Origin: DASUAO01 sp046484625
GTDB lineage: Bacteria; Actinomycetota; Acidimicrobiia; IMCC26256; PALSA-555
Reading direction: 5' to 3'
DNA: 9,493 nt
Assembly: GCA_046484625.1 (NCBI GenBank)
Contig: JAWOIO010000154.1
Location: 1 to 9,493, forward strand
The position numbers were made by a program, and so were the translations under genes. Numbering within the stretch: the stretch's first letter is position 1; each line of letters opens with the position of its first letter. Positions 1 to 6,384 of this stretch are shown piece after piece. Below the pieces are notes generated by a model that was not told where the DNA came from, searched no databases, and worked only from the letters and a program-made list of their open reading frames with translations.

Positions 1-72
1 AACGCAACTATCGGACTTTAAATACAGACACTATTTAGCCTGTTTTCACCTTCGCCGCATGCAGCATCAGCA
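1..72. other. Terminal segment that does not continue the adjoining gene
   Basis: This stretch is visibly AT-richer than the rest of the window. It does not continue the arabinofuranosyltransferase frame: after the family-typical run ending RLFRPRIG, the next codons are TGC TGA. No gene, hairpin or known insertion-sequence end is recognised in it. The simplest reading is a chimeric or low-coverage contig end. A genuine insertion or rearrangement breakpoint is the alternative. The right-hand end of the window shows a similar break of nearly the same length. Confidence 0.45.
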
Positions 73-456
73 ACCGATACGAGGTCGGAAGAGCCGCAGG
101 GCGGCGACCATGCCGGTTCCGGCCGTCGTGAGCAACGTGGCGTGCCAGACCCGCTCCGAGAGCGCTGGTCCGAGCCCGAGTCCTCGGAGCAGGGCCATGG
201 CCGAAGCTGGGACCGGCCAGAAGTCCCAGCGGGGCCGCCCGAGGCCGCGGGTCGCGTCCCAGACGGCGAGGTGACGCTGCAGCAGGTCGAGCGGCGACCA
301 GTACAGCTCGAACCGGTTGTCGCCGATGTAGCGACCGGGCGCGCTGAGCAGGACGGAGATGAACGCCACGAGCGCGATCGCGGCCCCGAGCAACACGACC
401 GGTCGCGAGCACCGAGCCCGAAGCCCCGCGCCCGCCGTCGTCGCTGTCGCCGTCAC
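67..456 (-). CDS. AftD-type alpha-(1->3)-arabinofuranosyltransferase, N-terminal fragment
   Basis: This is the N-terminus of a polytopic GT-C glycosyltransferase of the DUF3367/AftD type. That family transfers arabinofuranose from a decaprenyl-phosphate donor to growing arabinan on the outer face of the membrane. Visible are one hydrophobic segment (about residues 19-38, PVVLLGAAIALVAF...) and then the first external loop with GDNRFELYWSP (about 45-55), LWD-like VWDATRGLGR and DFWP, ending in the family-like RLFRPRIG. In GT-C enzymes this loop carries the catalytic acidic residue, so the Asp of GDNRF is a candidate. The frame then stops after only 129 residues, whereas AftD proteins exceed 1,000. 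The gene is therefore cut off at the window edge rather than being a small protein. I chose the GTG at 456 because AAGGAG lies 4 bases upstream. A GTG at 474 in the same frame has no comparable ribosome site. The gene is transcribed divergently from the GT4 gene. Confidence 0.72.
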   Translation of the reverse strand: MTATATTAGAGLRARCSRPVVLLGAAIALVAFISVLLSAPGRYIGDNRFELYWSPLDLLQRHLAVWDATRGLGRPRWDFWPVPASAMALLRGLGLGPALSERVWHATLLTTAGTGMVAALRLFRPRIGC

Positions 457-460
457 GTCG

Positions 461-466
461 CTCCTT
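461..466 (-). promoter_or_regulatory. Ribosome binding site of the AftD-like gene
   Basis: Read on the minus strand this is AAGGAG, followed by a 4-base spacer and GTG at 456. It lies inside the reading frame that would begin at GTG 474. It therefore argues for the shorter protein start. Confidence 0.5.
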
Positions 467-522
467 GGACTCACTGACTCGGCGCGGGGACTCGGCGCCG
501 GGACCGGCTCCGGGCCGTCGCG

Positions 523-532
523 ATCCTATGAT
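523..532. promoter_or_regulatory. Candidate divergent promoter, two overlapping -10 boxes
   Basis: In the 158-base gap between the AftD-like start (456) and the GT4 start (615), the only AT-containing core is ATCCTATGAT. Read rightward it gives TATGAT (527-532), one mismatch from the consensus -10. Read leftward it gives TAGGAT (528-523). No convincing -35 box is seen at 16-18 bases on either side, which is common in GC-rich actinobacteria. The two boxes overlap, so the two directions could compete for polymerase. This is inference from sequence only. Confidence 0.35.
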
Positions 533-614
533 GCGTCCCGGCCCATCTCGGTGCGGCCGGCTCCGTGTGGTCGGGCGCACCAGCCCGGTACGCACCTCCT
601 CGAACCCGGAACCC

Positions 615-1664
615 ATGCGCATCCTCTTCCTCTCCTGGCGCGACCTCTCGCACCCCCAAGCCGGGGGCTCCGAGTACGTCGTCGACCGGCTCGCGCGTGG
701 CCTCCAGGACGACGGGCACGAGGTCGCGCTCGCCTGCGGGGGCCCCGTCGGGTCGCACCCGTATCCCACGCACGACGCTGGTGGCACCTACTCGCAGTAC
801 CTGCGCCTCCCGTTCGTCGCCCGGCGCCAGTTCCCTCGCCCTGATGTCGTCGTCGACGTCGAGAACGGCATCCCGTACTTCAGCCCCCTCTGGCAAGGCG
901 CACCGGTGGTCTGCCTCGTGCACCACGTGCACGTCGACCAGTGGCGCATGTACTTCCCGGCCCCGCTCGCGTGGATCGGCCGGTTCCTCGAGCGCCGCGC
1001 GATGCCCCGGGTCTACCGGCGGTGCGTGTTCGTGGCCGTGTCCGCGAGCACGGCCGCGGACTTGGTCGCGATCGGTGTCGATGCCGAACGGGTCCACACG
1101 ATCGAGATGGGCAGCGACCCGATCGACGCGTCGGGACCTGAGGCCGCGACCCCGCTGTTCGTCGCGCTCGGGCGGCTGGTGCCGCACAAGCGAATCGGGC
1201 GCGTCCTGCAGCTGTGGGAACGGGTGCGGCCCGTGACAGGGGGGCGCCTCGTGATCGTCGGAGACGGGCCCGAGGCCGCCACGCTGCGCGCCGCGGCAGG
1301 GCCCGACGTCGAGTTCACCGGAGCCGTCGACGACATCGAGAAGCGGCGGCTCCTCTCGGAGGCCTGGTTGCTCGTGCACCCTGCGGCCCACGAGGGCTGG
1401 GGCACGGTCGTCATGGAAGCGGCCGCGCTCGGCACCCCGACGGTCGCGTACGACGTCCGCGGAGTCCGCGACTCGGTGGTCGCCGGCGAGACCGGTGTGC
1501 TCGCCGCCGACGACGACGAATTCGTGGCGGCGTGGACCCGGCTCGCGAGCGACGATGCGGCACGGGGACGACTCGCCCGGGCCGCCCGCGACCGCGCCCG
1601 CGGATTCACGTGGGAGCGTGCCGTCGGGGAGCTCGAACGGGTGTTGCGGGAGGTCTCCACGTGA
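615..1664 (+). CDS. Glycosyltransferase family 4 (GT-B fold)
   Basis: A 349-residue retaining GT-B glycosyltransferase, of normal length for GT4. The N-terminal domain opens with MRILFLSWRD and a glycine loop (AGGSEY, about 16-21) that contacts the acceptor or nucleotide. The C-terminal donor domain starts near 180 with LFVALGRLVPHKR (K192), followed by VIVGDGPE (about 213-220). The EX7E motif is E260-GWGTVVM-E268, which binds the sugar nucleotide. No membrane segment is seen, so it is a cytoplasmic or peripheral enzyme. The ATG at 615 is chosen because the protein there aligns with the usual GT4 beginning. An in-frame ATG further upstream would add about 50 unrelated residues. It lies between an arabinan transferase and a polyprenyl-phosphate sugar synthase-like gene, which suggests envelope glycan or glycolipid assembly. 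The actual sugar and acceptor cannot be told. Confidence 0.92.
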   Translation: MRILFLSWRDLSHPQAGGSEYVVDRLARGLQDDGHEVALACGGPVGSHPYPTHDAGGTYSQYLRLPFVARRQFPRPDVVVDVENGIPYFSPLWQGAPVVCLVHHVHVDQWRMYFPAPLAWIGRFLERRAMPRVYRRCVFVAVSASTAADLVAIGVDAERVHTIEMGSDPIDASGPEAATPLFVALGRLVPHKRIGRVLQLWERVRPVTGGRLVIVGDGPEAATLRAAAGPDVEFTGAVDDIEKRRLLSEAWLLVHPAAHEGWGTVVMEAAALGTPTVAYDVRGVRDSVVAGETGVLAADDDEFVAAWTRLASDDAARGRLARAARDRARGFTWERAVGELERVLREVST

Positions 1665-1691
1665 CGGTCGGGTGCGCGACGATTGACCGTC
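1663..1691 (+). repeat. Short inverted repeat across the GT4 stop codon
   Basis: GACGGTC (1663-1669) and GACCGTC (1685-1691) are a perfect 7-base inverted repeat with a 15-base loop. It starts inside the GT4 stop codon and fills part of the 55-base gap before the GT2 gene. No T-run follows, so it is unlikely to be an intrinsic terminator. It could be an RNA hairpin that tunes expression of the second gene, or chance in GC-rich DNA. Confidence 0.3.
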
Positions 1692-1719
1692 CGACAGGCA
1701 GTGGAGCGCGGGGAGCCGA

Positions 1720-2490
1720 GTGACGAGCGGGGACGGGTACGTGGGAGCGCCGACGCTCAGCGTCGTGATCCCCGCGTACAACGAAGCGACCCGGATCGGT
1801 GCGACGCTGCATGCGCTGGCTGCGGCGACCGTCGGCGCCGACGTGGAGGTGGTCGTCGTCGACGACGGCAGCACCGACGGCACGGCGGCCGTCGCCGAGG
1901 CGCTCCTCGACTTCTCCGGGCACCGGCAGGTGCTCCGACTGGAGCACAACCAGGGCAAGGGCGCCGCCGTCCGGGCCGGGGTCCTCGCCGCCCGCGGCGA
2001 CGCGATCCTGTACATGGACGCCGACCTCGCGACCGACCTCGAGGCGCTGCCCCAGTTCCTCGACGACCTCCGTGACGCCGATGTCGTGGTGGGATCGCGT
2101 TCGGTTCCCGGCGCGGTGGTCAAGCAGGGCACCCGGGATCGGGCAATCATGGGTCAGGCGTTCAATCTGCTCTCACGATGGTCGACGGGTGTCCACATCC
2201 ACGACACGCAGTGCGGGTTCAAGGTGTTCCGGGGCCCGGCGGCCCGGACGATCTTCGGCCTGGTGCGATGCGACCGCTTCGCGTTCGACGTCGAGGTCCT
2301 CGTGCTCGCCGAGCGTCTCGGGCTCCGAATCGTCGAACGCCCTGTGACGTGGACCGCGGTGGACGGGAGCAGCGTCCGGCGGGTGAGCGACTCGGCGCGC
2401 GCCGCGGTCGACGTCCTCCGGATCGCCTGGCGGTGGACGCCCCGGCGGGTTCGCCGCGCGCGGGACGCGAGCGCCGCGCGCGGGATCTGA
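1720..2490 (+). CDS. GT2 glycosyltransferase, polyprenyl-phosphate hexose synthase-like
   Basis: A 256-residue GT-A glycosyltransferase resembling dolichyl-phosphate beta-glucosyltransferase (ALG5/DPG synthase-like). Seen directly are SVVIPAYNE (14-22), VVVVDDGSTDGT (44-55), the metal-binding DAD at 100-102 and the family signature DTQCGFKVF (162-170). The DRFAFDVEVL segment (185-194) is typical of the polyprenyl-phosphate branch. Such enzymes move a sugar from a nucleotide onto a lipid phosphate, making the donor used by membrane GT-C transferases like the AftD homologue next door. The C-terminus is basic (RRVRRARDASAAR) and lacks membrane helices, so any membrane contact would be peripheral. 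The GTG at 1720 has GGGAG 4 bases upstream. A GTG at 1741 is the alternative and would still leave the domain whole. Its stop overlaps the next gene's ATG. Sugar and lipid specificity are inferred. Confidence 0.9.
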   Translation: MTSGDGYVGAPTLSVVIPAYNEATRIGATLHALAAATVGADVEVVVVDDGSTDGTAAVAEALLDFSGHRQVLRLEHNQGKGAAVRAGVLAARGDAILYMDADLATDLEALPQFLDDLRDADVVVGSRSVPGAVVKQGTRDRAIMGQAFNLLSRWSTGVHIHDTQCGFKVFRGPAARTIFGLVRCDRFAFDVEVLVLAERLGLRIVERPVTWTAVDGSSVRRVSDSARAAVDVLRIAWRWTPRRVRRARDASAARGI

Positions 2491-3578
2491 TGCCGCGCAC
2501 CGACGAGGTCCGGTACGGCGTCATCGGCTGCGGAATGATGGGTCAGGAGCACCTGCGCAACCTCGTCGCACTGCCCGGGGCGACGGTCACCGCGCTCGCG
2601 GATCCGCATCCGGAGTCGATCCGGGAGAGCCTCGCCGCACTCGGGTCCGAGGCGGCGCCCGACGTGCACGCGGACCACCGGTCGTTGCTCGCGGCCGATT
2701 CGTGCGACGCGGTCGTCGTCGCGACGCCCAACATGACCCACGCCGCCGTGCTCGAGGACGTGCTGGACGCTGATGTGCACGTGCTCGTCGAGAAGCCGCT
2801 CTGCACGACCGTCCCCGACTGCGAACGGGTCGTCGACGCCGCGTCGTCCACCGATCGCGTGATCTGGGTGGGACTGGAGTACCGGTACATGCCGCCGGTG
2901 GCGCGCCTCGTCGACGAGGTCCGCGCCGGGGCCGTCGGGAGGGTCCGGATGGTCGCGATCCGGGAGCACCGGTTCCCCTTCCTGCCCAAGGTGGGGGACT
3001 GGAACCGGTTCAACCGCAACACCGGCGGCACGCTCGTCGAGAAGTGCTGTCACTTCTTCGACCTGATGAACCACATCACCCAGTCGACCCCGCGGCGGGT
3101 GTTCGCGTCCGGAGCGCAGGACGTGAACCACCTCGCCGAGTCGTACGAAGGCGAGACGCCCGACATCCTGGACAACGCGTTCGTGATCGTCGACTACGAC
3201 GACGGCACACGCGCCTCGCTCGACCTGTGCATGTTCGCCGAGGCCAGCGAGCACGCCGAGGAGCTGTCGGTGGTCGGCGACGCCGGGAAGGTCGAGGCCT
3301 TCCTCCCCTCGTCGGTCGTTCGCATCGGGCGCCGCGACGAGGGGCACGCGGGTGTCCGCACCGAGTCGGTGCACGACGAGCGGATCGCCTACGAGGGCTT
3401 CCATCACGGGGCGAGCTACCTCGAGCACGTGGACTTCCTCGCGGCCATCCGCGCGGGGCAACCGGCCGCGATCGGGCCTCGCGAAGGCCTCGCATCGGTC
3501 GCGATCGGTGTCGCGGCGCACCGTTCGATCGAGGACGGGCGAGTGGTCGCGCTGGACGAGGTCGTGTCCTCCTGGTGA
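2490..3578 (+). CDS. Gfo/Idh/MocA family NAD(P)-dependent oxidoreductase
   Basis: A 362-residue, normal-length member of the Gfo/Idh/MocA family, which oxidises or reduces a sugar, inositol or nucleotide-sugar hydroxyl with NAD(P). The N-terminal Rossmann fold begins YGVIGCGMMG (9-18). ADP follows at the second strand as ADPH (37-40), and then VVVATPNMTH (75-84). The hallmark EKP is at 101-103, with K102 the likely catalytic lysine. The C-terminal alpha/beta domain contains GGTLVEKCCHFFDL (179-192), with H188 as the family's catalytic His. The residue four before it is Glu (E184), where many members have Asp. Start ATG 2490 shares one base with the TGA of the GT2 gene (TGATG), a sign of coupled translation. 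The position suggests it prepares or alters a sugar used by the two glycosyltransferases. The substrate cannot be assigned. Confidence 0.92.
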   Translation: MPRTDEVRYGVIGCGMMGQEHLRNLVALPGATVTALADPHPESIRESLAALGSEAAPDVHADHRSLLAADSCDAVVVATPNMTHAAVLEDVLDADVHVLVEKPLCTTVPDCERVVDAASSTDRVIWVGLEYRYMPPVARLVDEVRAGAVGRVRMVAIREHRFPFLPKVGDWNRFNRNTGGTLVEKCCHFFDLMNHITQSTPRRVFASGAQDVNHLAESYEGETPDILDNAFVIVDYDDGTRASLDLCMFAEASEHAEELSVVGDAGKVEAFLPSSVVRIGRRDEGHAGVRTESVHDERIAYEGFHHGASYLEHVDFLAAIRAGQPAAIGPREGLASVAIGVAAHRSIEDGRVVALDEVVSSW

Positions 3579-5557
3579 GCGACGCCCAGGTCAGTGGAGC
3601 GCTCGCCACCCTCGACGCCATCGTCACCGGCATGGACGGCGACGAGCGTGCGGGACAGCAGGAGCTCGTACGTGAGGTCGCGCGGTCGATCGCTCACGGC
3701 CACCATCTGCTCGCCGAGGCGCCGACCGGATCGGGGAAGAGCATCGCCTACCTCGCCCCGATCGTCTCCGCCGGGGTGCAGGCCGTGGTCGCGACGGCGA
3801 CCCTCACCCTGCAGGACCAGCTGTGGCGCAAGGACATCCCGCTGGTGCGCGAGCACTCGGGAAAGAAGGTCACGAGCGCGGTCCTCAAGGGGCGCTCGAA
3901 CTACCTCTGCCGGGCCCGGCTCGCAGCGCCCCAGGGCGACCAGGATGCGCTGTTCGACGAGCGACCGGGGCCGACGTTCGCGGCCGACGTCACGGCGCTC
4001 CGACGCTTCGCCGATACGACGACGACCGGCGACATCGCAGACCTCGACGAGTCGGTGGCCCCCGCGTCGGTGCGCGCGATGACCGTGGGGCCGCAGGAGT
4101 GCCCGGGCGCCACCCGGTGTGAGTTCGGGCCGACGTGCTTCACCGAGGTCGCGCGATCACGTGCCGAGACGGTCGACATCATCGTCGTGAACCATGCGCT
4201 CTACGCGGCACATCTGGCGACGGCGGGTCAGCTCCTGCCGGCACACGAGCTGCTCGTCGTCGACGAGGCGCACGCGTTCGATGCGATCGTCACCAACGCA
4301 CTCGGTGCGGAGGTCACCGCCGGTGGGTTGCGCCAGCTCGCGGGTCGCCTCCGGCGGGCGGGAGCGGCCGCGGCCGCCTCCGAGGCCGTCGCCGAGGTGG
4401 CCGGACGGTTGGAGACCGTGCTCGAAGGCGGTGCCGGCCGGGTCGACCCCACCGAAGAGCCCTACGCGGGCGTGCTCGCCGCGATCGCCCAGCGGATCGC
4501 CGATGCCACGCCGAAGCCTTCGGAGGGGGAGCAGGTCGCCGCTGCACAGGCGATCCGACTGGCCGCGGCCCGACTCGCTGCGGTCCGGCGGTTCCAGACG
4601 CCGGTGGCGGGCGAGGTCGTGTGGATCGACGGGGGCGAGCGACCCGTGCTCCAGCTCGCGCCCGTCTCGGTCGGTCCGCGCCTGGCGCCCCTGCTCTTCG
4701 CGACGGTGCCGGTGGTCATGGTGTCGGCGACGCTCGGGCCCGGTGCGCGGTTCGAACCGCTCGCGGAGAGCCTCGGGCTCGATGCCGGCGCCGAACCAGG
4801 TGCCCCACCGCCACCGAGTGGCGACCCGGACGGCGGTGCGGACGACGACGCCGATGCCGACACGGTGCTCGGCCTCGGGTACGAGGCGCGTCGAGTGCCG
4901 TCTCCGTTCGACCTCCGTGCGCAGGGGATGCTCTACGTCGCCCGGCACCTCCCGGACGTGCGCGACGGGAGTTGGGCCGACGCGGCCTCGACCGAGCTCT
5001 GCGAGCTGGTCGACGCCGCCGGCGGCCGCGCGCTCGTGCTGTGCACCTCGTGGCGATCCGTGCACGCGTTCTCCGCTGCGCTGCGCGAGGCGACCGACCA
5101 CGAGGTGCTCGCCCAGGGCGACGACACGACGGCCCGGCTCGTGCAGCGCTTCACCGAGGACGAGACGTCGTGTCTGGTCGCCACCCGAGCCTTCTGGCAG
5201 GGACTGGACGTGCCGGGACCGGCCTGCGTCCTCGTCGTGATCGACCGCCTCCCGTTCGCCCGACCCGACGAGCCGTTGGCCCAAGCGCGTCGGGAGCTCG
5301 CCGAACGTGAGGGTGGCAACGGCTTCCGCGACGTCGATCTCCCCGCAGCCGCGCTGGTGCTCGCACAGGGCGCCGGCCGGCTCATCAGGACGCACGCCGA
5401 CCGTGGGGTGGTCGCCGTCCTCGACCGTCGGCTCGCCACTGCCGGCTACCGGTCGGTGCTCCTCGATGCCATGCCACCGCTGCGACGCGTGGTGGACCCC
5501 GACGTCGCCCGCGCCTTCCTCGCTGAGGCCTCGGGCGCACTGCCGGAGGTACGCTGA
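3575..5557 (+). CDS. DinG/XPD-family iron-sulfur ATP-dependent DNA helicase
   Basis: A 660-residue superfamily 2 helicase of the DinG/Rad3 (XPD) type, expected to unwind DNA 5'-3' during repair or replication restart. Motifs in order: a Q-like region GQQELV (28-33), Walker A APTGSGKS (49-56), and four cysteines C112, C176, C182 and C188 that fit the 4Fe-4S domain. These are followed by VNHALYAAHL (205-214), DEAH at 230-233, VSATLG (383-388), FWQGLDVPG (540-548) and QGAGRLIR (598-605). All helicase motifs and cluster ligands are present, so it should be active. Residues about 404-432 form a Pro/Gly/Asp-rich low-complexity insert between the two helicase halves. The GTG start overlaps the preceding TGA (GTGA). 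This fits the protein start, and no clear independent ribosome site is seen, so translation is probably coupled. A link to the sugar genes is not obvious, and the arrangement may simply be co-transcription. Confidence 0.93.
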   Translation: MSDAQVSGALATLDAIVTGMDGDERAGQQELVREVARSIAHGHHLLAEAPTGSGKSIAYLAPIVSAGVQAVVATATLTLQDQLWRKDIPLVREHSGKKVTSAVLKGRSNYLCRARLAAPQGDQDALFDERPGPTFAADVTALRRFADTTTTGDIADLDESVAPASVRAMTVGPQECPGATRCEFGPTCFTEVARSRAETVDIIVVNHALYAAHLATAGQLLPAHELLVVDEAHAFDAIVTNALGAEVTAGGLRQLAGRLRRAGAAAAASEAVAEVAGRLETVLEGGAGRVDPTEEPYAGVLAAIAQRIADATPKPSEGEQVAAAQAIRLAAARLAAVRRFQTPVAGEVVWIDGGERPVLQLAPVSVGPRLAPLLFATVPVVMVSATLGPGARFEPLAESLGLDAGAEPGAPPPPSGDPDGGADDDADADTVLGLGYEARRVPSPFDLRAQGMLYVARHLPDVRDGSWADAASTELCELVDAAGGRALVLCTSWRSVHAFSAALREATDHEVLAQGDDTTARLVQRFTEDETSCLVATRAFWQGLDVPGPACVLVVIDRLPFARPDEPLAQARRELAEREGGNGFRDVDLPAAALVLAQGAGRLIRTHADRGVVAVLDRRLATAGYRSVLLDAMPPLRRVVDPDVARAFLAEASGALPEVR

Positions 5558-5581
5558 CGGGCCGTCAGGACCCGTTGGGGA

Positions 5582-5587
5582 AGGGGA
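5582..5587 (+). promoter_or_regulatory. Ribosome binding site deciding the LpxO-like start
   Basis: AGGGGA lies 5 bases before GTG 5593 within the context GGGGAAGGGGACGAGC. A TTG at 5575 in the same frame also has AGGA 4 bases upstream. The purine-rich site and the stronger GTG codon favour 5593. Confidence 0.5.
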
Positions 5588-5592
5588 CGAGC

Positions 5593-6351
5593 GTGGCCAG
5601 CACGCTGCGTGAGCGAGCCGTCGACGTCTCGAACCGTGTCGGCGAGAAGTTCATCCGGTTCCTCGACCGGTACTTCGGGCGGCGTTCGCTGGTGGGCGAC
5701 CACACGTTCTTCGACCCCGACGACTTCGCCTGGATCGCCGACCTCGAGGCCGGCGCGCCGCGCATCCGCGCCGAGCTCGACGCGGTTCTCGAGCACCGCG
5801 ACGCGTTACCCAACTTCCAGGACATCTCAACCGACCAGGCCCAGCTCACGACCGACGACCGGTGGAAGACGTTCTTCTTCTACGGCTACGGGTTCCAGGC
5901 CGGCAACAACATCGACCGCTGTCCCGAGACCGACCGGCTGCTCCGACAGATCCCGGGGATGACCACCGCGATGTTCTCGATCTTCTCGCCCCACAAGCGG
6001 ATCCCGCCGCACGGCGGTCCGTACAAGGGCGTCTTGCGCTACCACCTCGCGCTCATGGTGCCGGAGCCGGCCGAGGACTGTGGGATCCGCGTCGGCGACG
6101 CGGTCCGGCACTGGACCGAGGGCAAGAGCCTCGTCTTCGACGACACGTTCGAGCACGAGGCGTGGAACGACACCGACGGGACACGCGTCGTGCTGTTCGT
6201 CGACTTCAAGCGCCCGCTGTCCGGGTTCGCGCGCATCCTCAACGAGATCGTGCTGAAGGTGATCGGCGTCTCGCCCTTCATCCAGGACGCCAAGCTGCGC
6301 CACAACGCCTGGGAGAAGCGGTTCGAGCAGATGCGGAGTCGGGCCGCCTGA
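5593..6351 (+). CDS. Aspartyl/asparaginyl beta-hydroxylase family, LpxO/OlsC-like lipid hydroxylase
   Basis: A 252-residue Fe(II)/2-oxoglutarate dioxygenase. Core motifs are DDRWKTFFFYGYG (88-100), then SIFSPHKRIPPHGGPYKGVL (129-148) and GKSLVFDDTFEHEAWND (177-193), with VLFVDFKRPL after them. By comparison with AspH, H140 and H188 should bind iron, and R149 and R198 should hold 2-oxoglutarate. GPYKGVLRYHL and the DDRWKTF block look closer to LpxO (lipid A 2-hydroxylase) and OlsC (ornithine-lipid hydroxylase) than to eukaryotic AspH. No membrane helix is visible at the N-terminus, unlike typical LpxO, although the first 30 residues are basic and could bind membrane. It follows the helicase by 35 bases and faces a convergent synthase gene 33 bases away. 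The catalytic family is well supported. A lipid rather than a protein substrate is inference. Confidence 0.88.
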   Translation: MASTLRERAVDVSNRVGEKFIRFLDRYFGRRSLVGDHTFFDPDDFAWIADLEAGAPRIRAELDAVLEHRDALPNFQDISTDQAQLTTDDRWKTFFFYGYGFQAGNNIDRCPETDRLLRQIPGMTTAMFSIFSPHKRIPPHGGPYKGVLRYHLALMVPEPAEDCGIRVGDAVRHWTEGKSLVFDDTFEHEAWNDTDGTRVVLFVDFKRPLSGFARILNEIVLKVIGVSPFIQDAKLRHNAWEKRFEQMRSRAA

Positions 6352-6384
6352 ACGCGGATCCGAGTCCGGCGCTCGGCCCGAGGC

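Noticed and set aside
35..787. Minus-strand frame of about 250 codons overlapping the AftD-like start and the GT4 start
   Set aside because: It conflicts with the frame showing the GT-C loop motifs. It crosses the divergent control region and has an Arg-rich, non-family product.
471..2150. Long minus-strand open frame of about 559 codons opposite the GT4 and GT2 genes
   Set aside because: It is antisense to two genes with full catalytic motifs, and its product is Arg/Pro/Gly-rich with no recognisable domain. Long antisense frames are expected at this GC content.
4157..5395. Minus-strand frame of about 412 codons opposite the helicase
   Set aside because: The helicase frame contains all expected motifs and the iron-sulfur cysteines. 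The antisense product has none.
6352..6384. Bidirectional terminator between the convergent genes
   Set aside because: Only a 5-base stem (CCGAG/CTCGG at 6360-6376) and a 4-base alternative were found, with no T-run on either strand.
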